64,000 nt of DNA from Bacillota bacterium (lineage in GTDB: Bacteria > Bacillota > Clostridia > Lachnospirales > Lachnospiraceae). The notes under the pieces are model-generated. The model ran no database searches. It was not told the DNA's origin and was given only the letters and a program-made list of their open reading frames with translations. The stretch's first letter is position 1; every line of letters starts with the position of its first letter. The DNA is taken from positions 1 to 64,000 of the forward strand of contig JAFAFU010000012.1 in assembly GCA_023423335.1 (NCBI GenBank), read 5' to 3'. The position numbers and the translations under genes are program-made. This document shows, one piece after another, positions 50,053 through 58,817 of the stretch.

Positions 50053-51801
50053 ATGGTAACAAATACAAATCCATTAAATATGAAACTAAAATGTGCCAAG
50101 CTTAATTGGGAGTATGGAATTGAATATAATAATGAATCAAATATCAGCTACATAAAAAACCCTATTTCAGCATTCAAAACAAATAGTAATAAATTTATTA
50201 TAACAGACATAGAGTTAGATTCTGTTCTATTTGTTGATGCTGGTACAGAGTTAAAAAAAGAGATATTCATTTCCGGACATAATATTAAGTGGGCTGAGGA
50301 GATTGAAAATGGAGTATTTGCTGTTGTAAGAGATAATAGTATTGAAATATACAATGAAAAAAAGGAGCTATTACATAAATTCAGGCACCCATCTATTCCT
50401 AATCCTTGCTTTGTAACAGCAGCCAGGAACGGAAGATTATTTGTGGCAGATTATAAAAGCCAGTTTGTTGGAGAATTTACCAGGGAGGGAAAACTTACAT
50501 GGTTAGCCCCATCGAATTTAGAGCTAAAACAGCCCAAATCAGCTACCTTGACCAAAATCAGGGATCACTGCCTGATCGTAGATGATCTCTCAAATTGGGT
50601 TATAGAAGTTAATATGGTAAGTAATGAGGTGGTTTGGAGTTTTGGGTCAAAGGGGAAGGGGGGAAGAACTACTGATAAGTTATTTTCTCCGAAATATTCT
50701 ATAGATACTGATGAAGGCATTATAATTGTTGATTCATACACAAATCGGATTCTTTGCGTCTCCAGAGACCATGAGATCTTATGGCAATATGGAGGTGAGT
50801 TTGCAGGCGCCGGATTTAACCAATTATGGCGGCCTACCTGTTGCCATTATACGGATAATAAAACCTTTCTTATCACAGACTCAAAAAATGACAGAATAAT
50901 TGAAGTTGATAAAGATAAAGGGATTCTTAAAACCATTGGGACCTCTCAGATAGAGACATGTTTACTACGTTTACCCCGCTCAATTATTCAGGATAGTAGC
51001 AACAATTATATTATCGCAGATACTCATGCTAATAGAATAGCAATCTTAGATGCTAATCGAGAGAGTATTGTGTTTAAACCAACAGATAATATGGAACTTT
51101 ACTGGCCGCGCTGTGTCATAACGATTGATAATAATTATTGGGTAGCAGATGGACTGAATAATAGAATAATTATTTTTGACAGAAGCTTTCATAAGATCAA
51201 AGAGATACCTTCTATTACGATCAATAATAAAGAATATATGCTGGAAGACCCGCATCAAATCAGTAAGTCTCATTATAATGATTCTTATCTTGTAACAAGT
51301 ACTTCTAATAACTACGTATTTCGTATTGATAGTAAAGGTGATGGATTAGAGGTTATATCCGATGGAAAAGATATAAGGGATCCGCATTCTGCCATTGAAA
51401 CGGTTGATGGTGTCGTTCTCATTTGCGATACCGGAAACTCGGGAGTTTTTATTAAATATCCCAATGGTAATACAAAAAAATTGCTATGTTTAATAGATTC
51501 TGACCAAAATTTAATAAAGTTAAATCAGCCAAGGTTTTGTTGTTGTTATGAAGATTACTTTTTGCTTCTTGATACAGGCTCTAGGAGCCTTATGGCCTTT
51601 CAACCAGACGGAAAGTTATATTGGAAATTAGTGGGGGAAGATATAATAAAGTTTGATACAAATCAAAGGTTCTATTTAGATCCGCCCTCTTTTCTATATG
51701 ATCCTCGATGGATATTTGTTACAGAGGATAACGGTTTATTAATTGCAGACACAGGAAACAACAGAGTATTTTCAATAAGTCTGAAATTTGAGAGGAGCTA
51801 G
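50053..51801 (+). CDS. NHL-type beta-propeller protein
   Basis: 582 residues with repeated blades ending in DxxxNRIxxVD-like motifs (for example IVDSYTNRILCVSRD, IADTHANRIAILDANRE and IADTGNNRVFSIS). There is no signal peptide or transmembrane helix, so it is probably cytoplasmic. NHL-like propellers can be enzymes (for example peptidyl-glycine lyase) or binding scaffolds. Unusual for a sugar-phosphate cluster. The next start lies 13 nt after its stop. Confidence 0.65.
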   Translation: MVTNTNPLNMKLKCAKLNWEYGIEYNNESNISYIKNPISAFKTNSNKFIITDIELDSVLFVDAGTELKKEIFISGHNIKWAEEIENGVFAVVRDNSIEIYNEKKELLHKFRHPSIPNPCFVTAARNGRLFVADYKSQFVGEFTREGKLTWLAPSNLELKQPKSATLTKIRDHCLIVDDLSNWVIEVNMVSNEVVWSFGSKGKGGRTTDKLFSPKYSIDTDEGIIIVDSYTNRILCVSRDHEILWQYGGEFAGAGFNQLWRPTCCHYTDNKTFLITDSKNDRIIEVDKDKGILKTIGTSQIETCLLRLPRSIIQDSSNNYIIADTHANRIAILDANRESIVFKPTDNMELYWPRCVITIDNNYWVADGLNNRIIIFDRSFHKIKEIPSITINNKEYMLEDPHQISKSHYNDSYLVTSTSNNYVFRIDSKGDGLEVISDGKDIRDPHSAIETVDGVVLICDTGNSGVFIKYPNGNTKKLLCLIDSDQNLIKLNQPRFCCCYEDYFLLLDTGSRSLMAFQPDGKLYWKLVGEDIIKFDTNQRFYLDPPSFLYDPRWIFVTEDNGLLIADTGNNRVFSISLKFERS

Positions 51802-51814
51802 CAGTCTTATTAAT

Positions 51815-52675
51815 ATGAGAGAATTATCTTGCATAGGTATAACGAAAAACAGAGAGGTTAATTATCTGCATAAAATGACAATTCAAATCAGAAAAGATAT
51901 TGTAAAAATGGTTGCAGAAGTATCTTCTGGCCATGTGGGAAGTTCATTTTCTTTAGTAGAAATTGCTGTGGTCCTGTATTATAAAATCATGAATATTGAT
52001 CCCCAAAACCCATGCTGGCAGCTAAGAGACAGGTTTTGCTTATCTAAAGGACATGCTGCTCCTTTGTTATATGCAATACTTGCAAGCAAGCAATATTTTA
52101 GCAGGACGCTCTTAGGCTTTTACAGATGCATAGAGAAGGACTTAGAAGGGCATCCGGCTTCCCATTTGACACCTGGAGTCGACATTACATCCGGTTCACT
52201 TGGCCAGGGACTGAGTCAGGCCATCGGAATCGCGCTTGCAGGCAAAAATGATAACCTGGAATATCGGGTTTACTGCATTCTTGGTGACGGGGAGCTTCAG
52301 GAAGGACAAATATGGGAAGCGGCAATGTTTGCCGGAAATCATTGCTTAAATAACTTAATAGCCATTATAGATAACAATAAATTTCAAAATGACGGTCCTA
52401 CGGCTGAAATAAACAACTGTGAATCGATAGAAGATAAATTTAAAGCCTTTCGTTGGAACACAAAAGTAATAGATGGTCATGACCTTGAAGAAATAATCAA
52501 TTGTTTTAATGAGATAAATCAATCCCGCAGTAATAAACCATTTGCAATAATTGCAAATACATATAAAGGCTACGGACTGAGCATTATTGAGAACAGTAAG
52601 GAAGCACATTCATGGACACCTGATAAAAAAGATCTGGAGGCAATATATAAAGAACTTGAAAATAACTTTGGGTGA
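51815..52675 (+). CDS. Transketolase N-terminal subunit
   Basis: 286 residues. The thiamine-diphosphate domain: SGHVGSSFSLVEIAVVLYY at the N-terminus and the TPP/Mg motif GDGELQEGQIWEAAMFAG plus NNKFQNDG. It covers only the first domain of transketolase; the second is the next gene. The start is uncertain: ATG 51815 lies 17 nt after AGGAG, and ATG 51875 is an alternative. Split transketolases occur in many anaerobes. Confidence 0.85.
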   Translation: MRELSCIGITKNREVNYLHKMTIQIRKDIVKMVAEVSSGHVGSSFSLVEIAVVLYYKIMNIDPQNPCWQLRDRFCLSKGHAAPLLYAILASKQYFSRTLLGFYRCIEKDLEGHPASHLTPGVDITSGSLGQGLSQAIGIALAGKNDNLEYRVYCILGDGELQEGQIWEAAMFAGNHCLNNLIAIIDNNKFQNDGPTAEINNCESIEDKFKAFRWNTKVIDGHDLEEIINCFNEINQSRSNKPFAIIANTYKGYGLSIIENSKEAHSWTPDKKDLEAIYKELENNFG

Positions 52676-52696
52676 GAGAAAAAAGGAGTACCTCTT

Positions 52697-53644
52697 ATGA
52701 GCACAATTGTCGGAGATCGATCAATGAGACTTGCTTATGGTGAAGCTCTAGTAGAAGTCGGGCAGGAGAATGACAGAATTGTTGTGCTGGATGCAGATCT
52801 GGCTAATTCAACTATGACAGGATTATTTCAAGAAAAATATACAAACCGGTTTTGGGATGTGGGAATTAGTGAAGCAAACCTTTTAGGAATAGCAGCCGGT
52901 CTGGCCCAATCGAACAAAATACCATTTGTCAGCAGCTACGCTATTTTTGCAGTTGGAAAAGCGTACGATCAGATAAGAAATACCATAGCATACTCCTCCC
53001 TCAATGTAAAAATATGTGCAACACATGGGGGGTTGTCGGCAGGCTTAGAAGGCTCTAGTCATCAGATGCTGGAAGATATAAGTATTGTCAGAGCAATACC
53101 TAACATGCAATGTATTGTTCCGGCAGATGCTTATGAGACAAAAGCTGTGATCAGAGCAATATCACAAATTGATGGACCTTTCTATGTTCGTCTTTCTCGA
53201 ATGACTTCACCTGTTATTTTTGATGAAAATTACATATTTGAATTGGGCAAAAGTGTATGTGTTCATGAAGGAAATGACGTTTGCATCATAGCGTGTGGAG
53301 TAATGGTAGCCACTGCATTATCCGTAGCAAAAAAGTATTTGGAAAAAGGAATTTCAATAAGGGTAATAAATATGTCTTCGATTAAACCAATTGATACCCA
53401 TGCAATAATAAAAGCATCCCTGGAGTGTGGAAAAATAATAACAGTTGAAGACCACACTGTTATTGGAGGATTAGGAAGTGCTGTTGCTGAGGTTATTATA
53501 AAAAACGACCCTGTGCCGATGAGGTTTTTAGGGGTTCAAGATAAATTTGGAAAATCCGGTCATCCTCATGAATTATATAAAAAATATGGAATTGATGAAA
53601 AATCAATAGAGTTAGAAGTCCAGGACCTTCTTTTTGGTCATTGA
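52697..53644 (+). CDS. Transketolase C-terminal subunit
   Basis: 315 residues covering the pyrimidine-binding and C-terminal transketolase domains. The catalytic Glu is in ISEANLLGIAAGLA; HGGLSAGLEGSSHQMLED and the C-terminal EDHTVIGGLGSAVAEV are clear. It forms the heterodimer with the preceding gene and transfers a two-carbon ketol unit between sugar phosphates, or makes a deoxy-ketose. GGAG precedes the ATG. Confidence 0.87.
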   Translation: MSTIVGDRSMRLAYGEALVEVGQENDRIVVLDADLANSTMTGLFQEKYTNRFWDVGISEANLLGIAAGLAQSNKIPFVSSYAIFAVGKAYDQIRNTIAYSSLNVKICATHGGLSAGLEGSSHQMLEDISIVRAIPNMQCIVPADAYETKAVIRAISQIDGPFYVRLSRMTSPVIFDENYIFELGKSVCVHEGNDVCIIACGVMVATALSVAKKYLEKGISIRVINMSSIKPIDTHAIIKASLECGKIITVEDHTVIGGLGSAVAEVIIKNDPVPMRFLGVQDKFGKSGHPHELYKKYGIDEKSIELEVQDLLFGH

Positions 53645-53692
53645 TTTAGAGATGGGTAAAGGGTCTTTTATTCAAGCTTACAGGGGGGGTTT

Positions 53693-54469
53693 ATGATAGT
53701 AGAAAATGAGAACAAATTTAACATGGGTGAAATCTATGATGCAATTTATGATTTATCTGATGATTATTTAGAATTTATTCTATTTTTTTTGGGTGATACA
53801 AAGACAGCTATGGAACTTGGAGTTGGTACTGGAAGGATGTCAATTCCAGTAGCAATGAAGAGATACACATTATATGGAATTGATAATAATACTGAAATGC
53901 TTGAAAAATGCAGAGAAAAAATTCTATTACATAACCTGGAAAAAAAAATATTTATTTTTAAGGAGGATATAACGGCTTTTAATTTGGGGATAAAAGTCGA
54001 TACATGTTTTTTTACTTCAAATACATATATGCTAATAAATACAATCGAAGAACGTTTAGCTGCATTAATAAATTGCTCCAATCATCTAAATATGGGTGGA
54101 ACACTGCTTATTATTTTAAATAATCCATGTGAATTTATGAAGAAAGATCATGAAATAACTCAGCACAAAAGGGGCACCTTAAGTAATAATTCCGTAATAG
54201 AAATTACTGAATATAGAAAAATTGATTTAATAAATTGGGAAAGAATCGGATTTGATGAATTTCATAACATAGATAATGATGAAAAAATAAGGGTACCTGT
54301 TCGACATGGGATTGTGACTCAATCGGAGCTAGAGCTGCTTGCTTATCTTTCTGGGTTTTCAATTATACATACATATGGAAATTACAATAAAGATCCTCTG
54401 ACTTCAATGTCAAAGAAAGCGATTTATATACTTAAAAAAATAAAAGATATTAATAATGAGGAATTCTAA
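53693..54469 (+). CDS. Class I SAM-dependent methyltransferase, copy B
   Basis: 258 residues, paralogous to the methyltransferase at 49302 (shared GEIYDAIYD start, motif I MELGVGTGRMSIPVA, shared end NYNKDPLTSMSKKAIYI). The ATG follows a run of seven G. The stop shares one base with the next start (TAATG), so translation is coupled. Two related copies suggest two methylation steps or a partner pair. Confidence 0.84.
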   Translation: MIVENENKFNMGEIYDAIYDLSDDYLEFILFFLGDTKTAMELGVGTGRMSIPVAMKRYTLYGIDNNTEMLEKCREKILLHNLEKKIFIFKEDITAFNLGIKVDTCFFTSNTYMLINTIEERLAALINCSNHLNMGGTLLIILNNPCEFMKKDHEITQHKRGTLSNNSVIEITEYRKIDLINWERIGFDEFHNIDNDEKIRVPVRHGIVTQSELELLAYLSGFSIIHTYGNYNKDPLTSMSKKAIYILKKIKDINNEEF

Positions 54470-55197
54470 TGGAAGGTATAACAACGATTACTTTTGACTT
54501 ATGGGATACTTTGTATATTGATGATGATGATCAGGATCTACGAAGAAAAGAATATCGTTTTAAGATAATGCAGAAGATTTTTACCCAACAGGGATATATC
54601 ATAAGCAATGATACGCTGCAGCAAGCAATAATCTATGCGAATAAGGTAGCAAAAGAAACTTGGCATACTTTACAAAAAACGTTCGGCGCAAAAGAAAGAT
54701 TTGACATAATACTGGATTGTCTAAAAATAAATCTGGATAATTCGATTAAGCATGAGGCAGTAGTCCGGATAGAGAATGCTGGTTATGATTTTCCTCCAAT
54801 AAAAATAACGGGCATAGAAAATATTTTAAGAAGGTTATCAAAGAAGTACAAACTAGGACTCATTTCAGATACCGGTCAAACCTCAGGTCGTGTTTTACGA
54901 GAAATACTAAAAAAGGACTGTATTTATGATTATTTTTTAGTCCATACCTTTTCAGATGAAATAGGAGTATCAAAACCAAATAAAAAAATATTTGAGCTGA
55001 CTCTAAAAAACCTTTGTAGTTTACCTTCTAGTACAGTCCATATAGGGGATAATATAATAACTGATGTTTCTGGAGCAATTAACTATGGATTAAAAGTTAT
55101 TCATATTACAGATAAAAAGGATAATGAGTATAGTAATCATCGGAATTACTATCAAGTTGATAAAATAAGTGACATTATAGAATATCTGAATCCGTGA
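54469..55197 (+). CDS. HAD-superfamily phosphatase
   Basis: 242 residues of the HAD fold: ITFDLWDTLYIDD motif I (nucleophile Asp), then LISDTGQTSGRVL (motif II region), IGVSKPNKKIFE (motif III Lys) and HIGDNIITDVSGAI (motif IV). It probably dephosphorylates a sugar-phosphate intermediate of the pathway. Confidence 0.82.
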   Translation: MEGITTITFDLWDTLYIDDDDQDLRRKEYRFKIMQKIFTQQGYIISNDTLQQAIIYANKVAKETWHTLQKTFGAKERFDIILDCLKINLDNSIKHEAVVRIENAGYDFPPIKITGIENILRRLSKKYKLGLISDTGQTSGRVLREILKKDCIYDYFLVHTFSDEIGVSKPNKKIFELTLKNLCSLPSSTVHIGDNIITDVSGAINYGLKVIHITDKKDNEYSNHRNYYQVDKISDIIEYLNP

Positions 55198-55261
55198 TTT
55201 TAAGAATGTAATGTAGGATAGAACCTTAATCATTATGGAATAAAGGAAAAGGAGATAAAAA

Positions 55262-55672
55262 ATGTTAACTACGAAATTGCTTCATCCCGAAATTCTGGAA
55301 TCACTGGCTAAAGCCGGACATGGTTCAAAAATTCTGATTGCCGATGGAAATTATCCTTTCTCGACGAAGGTTGGACCATTGACAAAAAATGTTTATCTGA
55401 ATCTTGCACCTGGGATGGTCACGGTTCCCCAGGTACTTGAAATTCTCCTTTCTGCCATCAATGTGGAAAGTGCGACCGTAATGATTCCAGCTGATGGCAG
55501 CAGCCCTGAAATTTTCCAGGAGTTCACATCTTTGATGCCTGGACTGGAACTTAAGAAAAAGGGACGTTTTGAGTTCTACGAGGAGGCAATGGATCAACAG
55601 CTTTGTCTTCTCATTGCCACAGGTGAAGAGCGGATTTTTGCCAACCTTCTCCTGACACTGGCCTGTGCGTAA
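55262..55672 (+). CDS. RbsD/FucU-type sugar mutarotase
   Basis: 136 residues of the RbsD/FucU family: HPEILESLAKAGHGSKILIADGNYP (catalytic His and the IADGNYP signature). It interconverts anomers or ring forms of a free sugar. Its codon use is visibly less AT-rich than its neighbours, and a REP-like hairpin follows it immediately, so it may be a later insertion into the cluster. AAAAGGAG precedes the ATG. Confidence 0.85.
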   Translation: MLTTKLLHPEILESLAKAGHGSKILIADGNYPFSTKVGPLTKNVYLNLAPGMVTVPQVLEILLSAINVESATVMIPADGSSPEIFQEFTSLMPGLELKKKGRFEFYEEAMDQQLCLLIATGEERIFANLLLTLACA

Positions 55673-55684
55673 TTAAACAAAGAT

Positions 55685-55736
55685 AGGAGTTGTGCTGATA
55701 CCCAACCTCGCGGGTATCGGCAGCAGGGGGATTGAT
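55685..55736 (+). repeat. REP-like dispersed hairpin, copy 2
   Basis: TGCTGATACCC (55693-55703) pairs with GGGTATCGGCA (55712-55722), an 11-bp stem. The whole stretch closely matches 10537-10591, including the position of the RBS and ATG just after it. Confidence 0.6.
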
Positions 55737-56708
55737 ATGAAAAGAAATGAAGTTGAGCCTTTTAATGATATTTGGTATAAAGATTGTTTCTATAATGGAT
55801 TAATGCCAATCATTAAATATTTTAATGGAAGTATAGATGATTATATTGTTAATGATTTAGCTGGTATATATAAATTATCAAATAATCAGGAATATACGAT
55901 TTTAGAATATGATAGTCAATTATCTGATGGAATTAACTGCTTAAATGAGATTGGAATAACATTATGTAGCTTTAATCAGTGTGATAATTTGGTAAGTAAA
56001 ATTATAGAACTACTAAATAACGATAATTTAGTTATGACGTATATAGATTGTTTTTATGAACCTATACGAAAAGATACCTTTCATCAGAATCATTGGCCCC
56101 ATGTATTGCTTATATATGGATATGATGAAGATGCTTTTTATATAAATGAGAGTGAATATATTGATGATGTGCGCTATAAAAAGATGGTTATTCATAAACA
56201 AGAGCTAGAGGAATGTGTGAATGGATATAATAGGAATTTCAATGCAGATTTAAGTAAGAGTTTTTTATATTCATTTAGTAAAAGCGGACAAGTACATACA
56301 GGGTCTCAAGGAAGTAAAAATCTCCATAAGCTCTTATCCTTAAAAAATCAAAGATTAGCTACCTGTACAAACTTAATAGAATTTGGAAATGGCATTTATG
56401 ATATCGATTTTGAAACAATGAAAGAGGAAGATGGCTATATAAGGGCTTTAAATAATGTAATCAATAATTTGTCAGTGGAACAGTACGTGTTAAAAAAATT
56501 GAATTTTATTAGTAAAGACAATACAAGTATTTTTCAAGAGTCGCTGAGATATTGGCAATCCACTCGAGCTATTATAGCTAAATGTATTTTTACAAGAAAG
56601 AATAGTGAAAAATCAAGAGATAAAATATTAGATAACTTAAGAATATTAGCGGATATTGAGACAAATAGAATTAAGGAATGCAATATATTAATCGAAAGGG
56701 CATTATGA
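55737..56708 (+). CDS. BtrH N-terminal-domain-like protein (candidate acyltransferase)
   Basis: 323 residues. The N-terminal Cys in FNDIWYKDCFYNGLMPIIKY and the Asp/His segment IDCFYEPIRKDTFHQNHWPH, followed by LLIYGYDEDAFYINES, match the pattern of BtrH_N proteins, the papain-like fold in which butirosin BtrH moves an acyl group from a carrier protein to an amine. Two carrier proteins and a ligase are in the same cluster. The remainder (about 150-323) is unassigned. ATG 55737 follows GGGGG; the longer reading from 55692 would translate the hairpin and is rejected. Confidence 0.6.
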   Translation: MKRNEVEPFNDIWYKDCFYNGLMPIIKYFNGSIDDYIVNDLAGIYKLSNNQEYTILEYDSQLSDGINCLNEIGITLCSFNQCDNLVSKIIELLNNDNLVMTYIDCFYEPIRKDTFHQNHWPHVLLIYGYDEDAFYINESEYIDDVRYKKMVIHKQELEECVNGYNRNFNADLSKSFLYSFSKSGQVHTGSQGSKNLHKLLSLKNQRLATCTNLIEFGNGIYDIDFETMKEEDGYIRALNNVINNLSVEQYVLKKLNFISKDNTSIFQESLRYWQSTRAIIAKCIFTRKNSEKSRDKILDNLRILADIETNRIKECNILIERAL

Positions 56709-56709
56709 T

Positions 56710-57306
56710 ATGACGTATAAATGTATTAATTTGGAGCAGGTCTATAATTGGAAGATGATTAATAGTCAATATAATAATCAATTACAATTTGCAGGTGCAA
56801 GAAACATACGATCTCACATGTGGGACGGAGCTTCATTACCAGGATCCAATGAAATCATTAGAATAAATAATATCGATTTTTTATTTCCGGATAAAACATG
56901 TAATAAAAATGATGCAATTGAATGTGAAGGACAAATAGTAGACATAAATGTCAAGAATGTCAGTAATATATATATGCTAAGCATGACATCAGATGATGCA
57001 ACCTGTATGGAAAAGCTGATAATTAATTATTCAGATAATGAATTCGAAGAACAGAAGGTGCTATTTAAGGAATGGTATTATTTGAAATCGAATACGAAAT
57101 GGAATTATATGCAGGAACAGGACAAGCTTACGGTTGAAGGTATGATAGGAAGGCATTACTCAGATAAATCAAAACGATGTATGTATTTGAATCATATAAT
57201 ACTTAAGGGAAAAGATGTTTCTTCTATTGAGCTTCCATTTAATCCGGACATATTTATTTACGCTATTACCGTGAAAGGAAGCGATGCTTATGAAATTATT
57301 AAGTAA
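56710..57306 (+). CDS. Beta-rich protein of unknown function (carbohydrate-binding-like)
   Basis: 198 residues, not assigned to a family with certainty. The order NNIDFLFPD, NDAIECEGQIVDINV, NIYMLSMTSDDAT, LIINYSDNE resembles the jelly-roll modules that accompany glycoside hydrolases (NPCBM-like). No catalytic motif or signal peptide is seen. It overlaps the next gene by 17 bp. A sugar-recognition role is inference. Confidence 0.4.
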   Translation: MTYKCINLEQVYNWKMINSQYNNQLQFAGARNIRSHMWDGASLPGSNEIIRINNIDFLFPDKTCNKNDAIECEGQIVDINVKNVSNIYMLSMTSDDATCMEKLIINYSDNEFEEQKVLFKEWYYLKSNTKWNYMQEQDKLTVEGMIGRHYSDKSKRCMYLNHIILKGKDVSSIELPFNPDIFIYAITVKGSDAYEIIK

Positions 57307-58165
57307 AAAAATCAAGTATATTATAACTGATATAGACGATACTATCGCAAAAACTTACCATGATATATCCGGAAATATGGCTGGATATATTGAAAAACTC
57401 CTAAAAAAGAATGTAAAAATACTAATGATTTCCGGACAGGGGAAGGACAATATATATCAACGGGTTATTCAATATATTCCATCAGGCTTAAGAAACAACA
57501 TAGCAATCGCTCATTGTAATGGCACAGAATTATTTGAATTCGACTATCATGGTCGCTTAATTGAAACTCCGACAATCTCATTTTATGATGAGCTGGCAGT
57601 TGATTTTGGGAAGGCAGAAAATGTTATTAGAACCATATTAGAAAAGATGGGCATATGTTTTGAGTATCATAACCTACATAGTATAAGCAATACACTTTTT
57701 TATGCAGTAATAGAAAATAGAAAGGTTCAGATAAGTATTGATTTCTTTAATATTCCCAGTGATTTTTGCAAATGGAAAGAAGAATTTGTTAATAATCTTA
57801 AGGTAAAATTAGAATATGAAAATATAGATGTAGATGTAAAGAGTGGTGGAGTAAGTGCGATTGATATCGTTCTTCCGGGAATTAATAAGGGTAAAATTAT
57901 TGAGAAAATATTAGAAAGAAAACAGTTTATACATGATTTACCGGAAGCCTATGATGAAGTTGAAGTATGGGGTGATAGCTTCCTCGATGGATCTGATTTT
58001 GATATGTGTAAGGCTTTGCCTTTGGATATTAAGAAAATATCTTTTAGAAAGGTTCAGAAAAGCGACATTTTAAGTAGAAATAATATAGATATATGGGACG
58101 GAGAAGAAGAATTGAATGCAGGCTTAGAAGAATACTTAGTTAAAAGTTTAGGAGAAAAAGTATGA
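57290..58165 (+). CDS. HAD-family phosphatase, Cof/sugar-phosphatase-like
   Basis: 291 residues. Motif I is IITDIDDTIAKTYHD, then motif II ILMISGQGKDN, the GINKGKIIEKI motif III Lys, and EVWGDSFLDGSDFDM motif IV. A cap domain is inserted between motifs II and III, as in Cof-type enzymes. The start at 57290 is preferred (AAAGGA 10 nt upstream) over 57284. A second HAD enzyme in the cluster implies at least two dephosphorylations. Confidence 0.82.
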   Translation: MKLLSKKIKYIITDIDDTIAKTYHDISGNMAGYIEKLLKKNVKILMISGQGKDNIYQRVIQYIPSGLRNNIAIAHCNGTELFEFDYHGRLIETPTISFYDELAVDFGKAENVIRTILEKMGICFEYHNLHSISNTLFYAVIENRKVQISIDFFNIPSDFCKWKEEFVNNLKVKLEYENIDVDVKSGGVSAIDIVLPGINKGKIIEKILERKQFIHDLPEAYDEVEVWGDSFLDGSDFDMCKALPLDIKKISFRKVQKSDILSRNNIDIWDGEEELNAGLEEYLVKSLGEKV

Positions 58166-58800
58166 TAGGTGTTTCTGTATCATTATGGTCTGCCAATTTA
58201 CTTAATATAGAAAGAGATATAAAAATGGTGGATTCAATAGCGGATAAGTATCATTTAGATATTATGGATAATCATTATGTGAATAATCTATTATTTGGGG
58301 TAGACTTCGTAAAAGCTGTAAGGGGTGTAACTCAAAGACCTATTGAAGTACATTTAATGGTTTATAATGCAGAAGAAACAATAGGGGATTATTTACAGGC
58401 CGGGGCTAATATTATTATCATTCATCTGGATACTTTGAAATTTATTGATACGGTTATCCATAGGATAAAATCATCCGGATGTAAAATTGGAATTGCATTA
58501 AGAGTAGAGGAAGACATAAAAATAGTGCTCCCGTATCTTGGTAAAATTGATATTATCGTGATCATGGGTACGCTGATAGGAATTAAAGGGGCTGCATTCG
58601 AAGAGGTAAACTATTGTAAAATCGCAGAATTATCCAAACTAATAAAGAATAAAAAATTAAGTTTAGAAATACAAGTAGATGGAGGAATTCGTTATGAAAC
58701 AGTTCCTCAAATGGTAGAAAATGGTGCAAGGATTATTACCGCAGGATCAATATTATTCAATGATATCGAAAAATTCAATGCATGGAGAGAAAATATGTAA
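58162..58800 (+). CDS. Ribulose-phosphate 3-epimerase family protein
   Basis: 212 residues, TIM barrel. It has DKYHLDIMDNHYVNNLLFG (metal His/Asp), RPIEVHLMVYNAE, IIIIHLDTL and the C-terminal phosphate site IQVDGGIRYETVPQMVENGA. The family epimerises pentose or hexulose phosphates at C3. It starts 4 bp before the previous stop (ATGA-type overlap) and is followed by the GatZ-like gene. Confidence 0.85.
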   Translation: MIGVSVSLWSANLLNIERDIKMVDSIADKYHLDIMDNHYVNNLLFGVDFVKAVRGVTQRPIEVHLMVYNAEETIGDYLQAGANIIIIHLDTLKFIDTVIHRIKSSGCKIGIALRVEEDIKIVLPYLGKIDIIVIMGTLIGIKGAAFEEVNYCKIAELSKLIKNKKLSLEIQVDGGIRYETVPQMVENGARIITAGSILFNDIEKFNAWRENM

Positions 58801-58817
58801 TTTGAGGAGGCACATCT

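Noticed and set aside
55692..55736. N-terminal extension of the BtrH-like protein
   Set aside because: It would translate the REP-like hairpin; the RBS GGGGG and ATG at 55737 give the better start.
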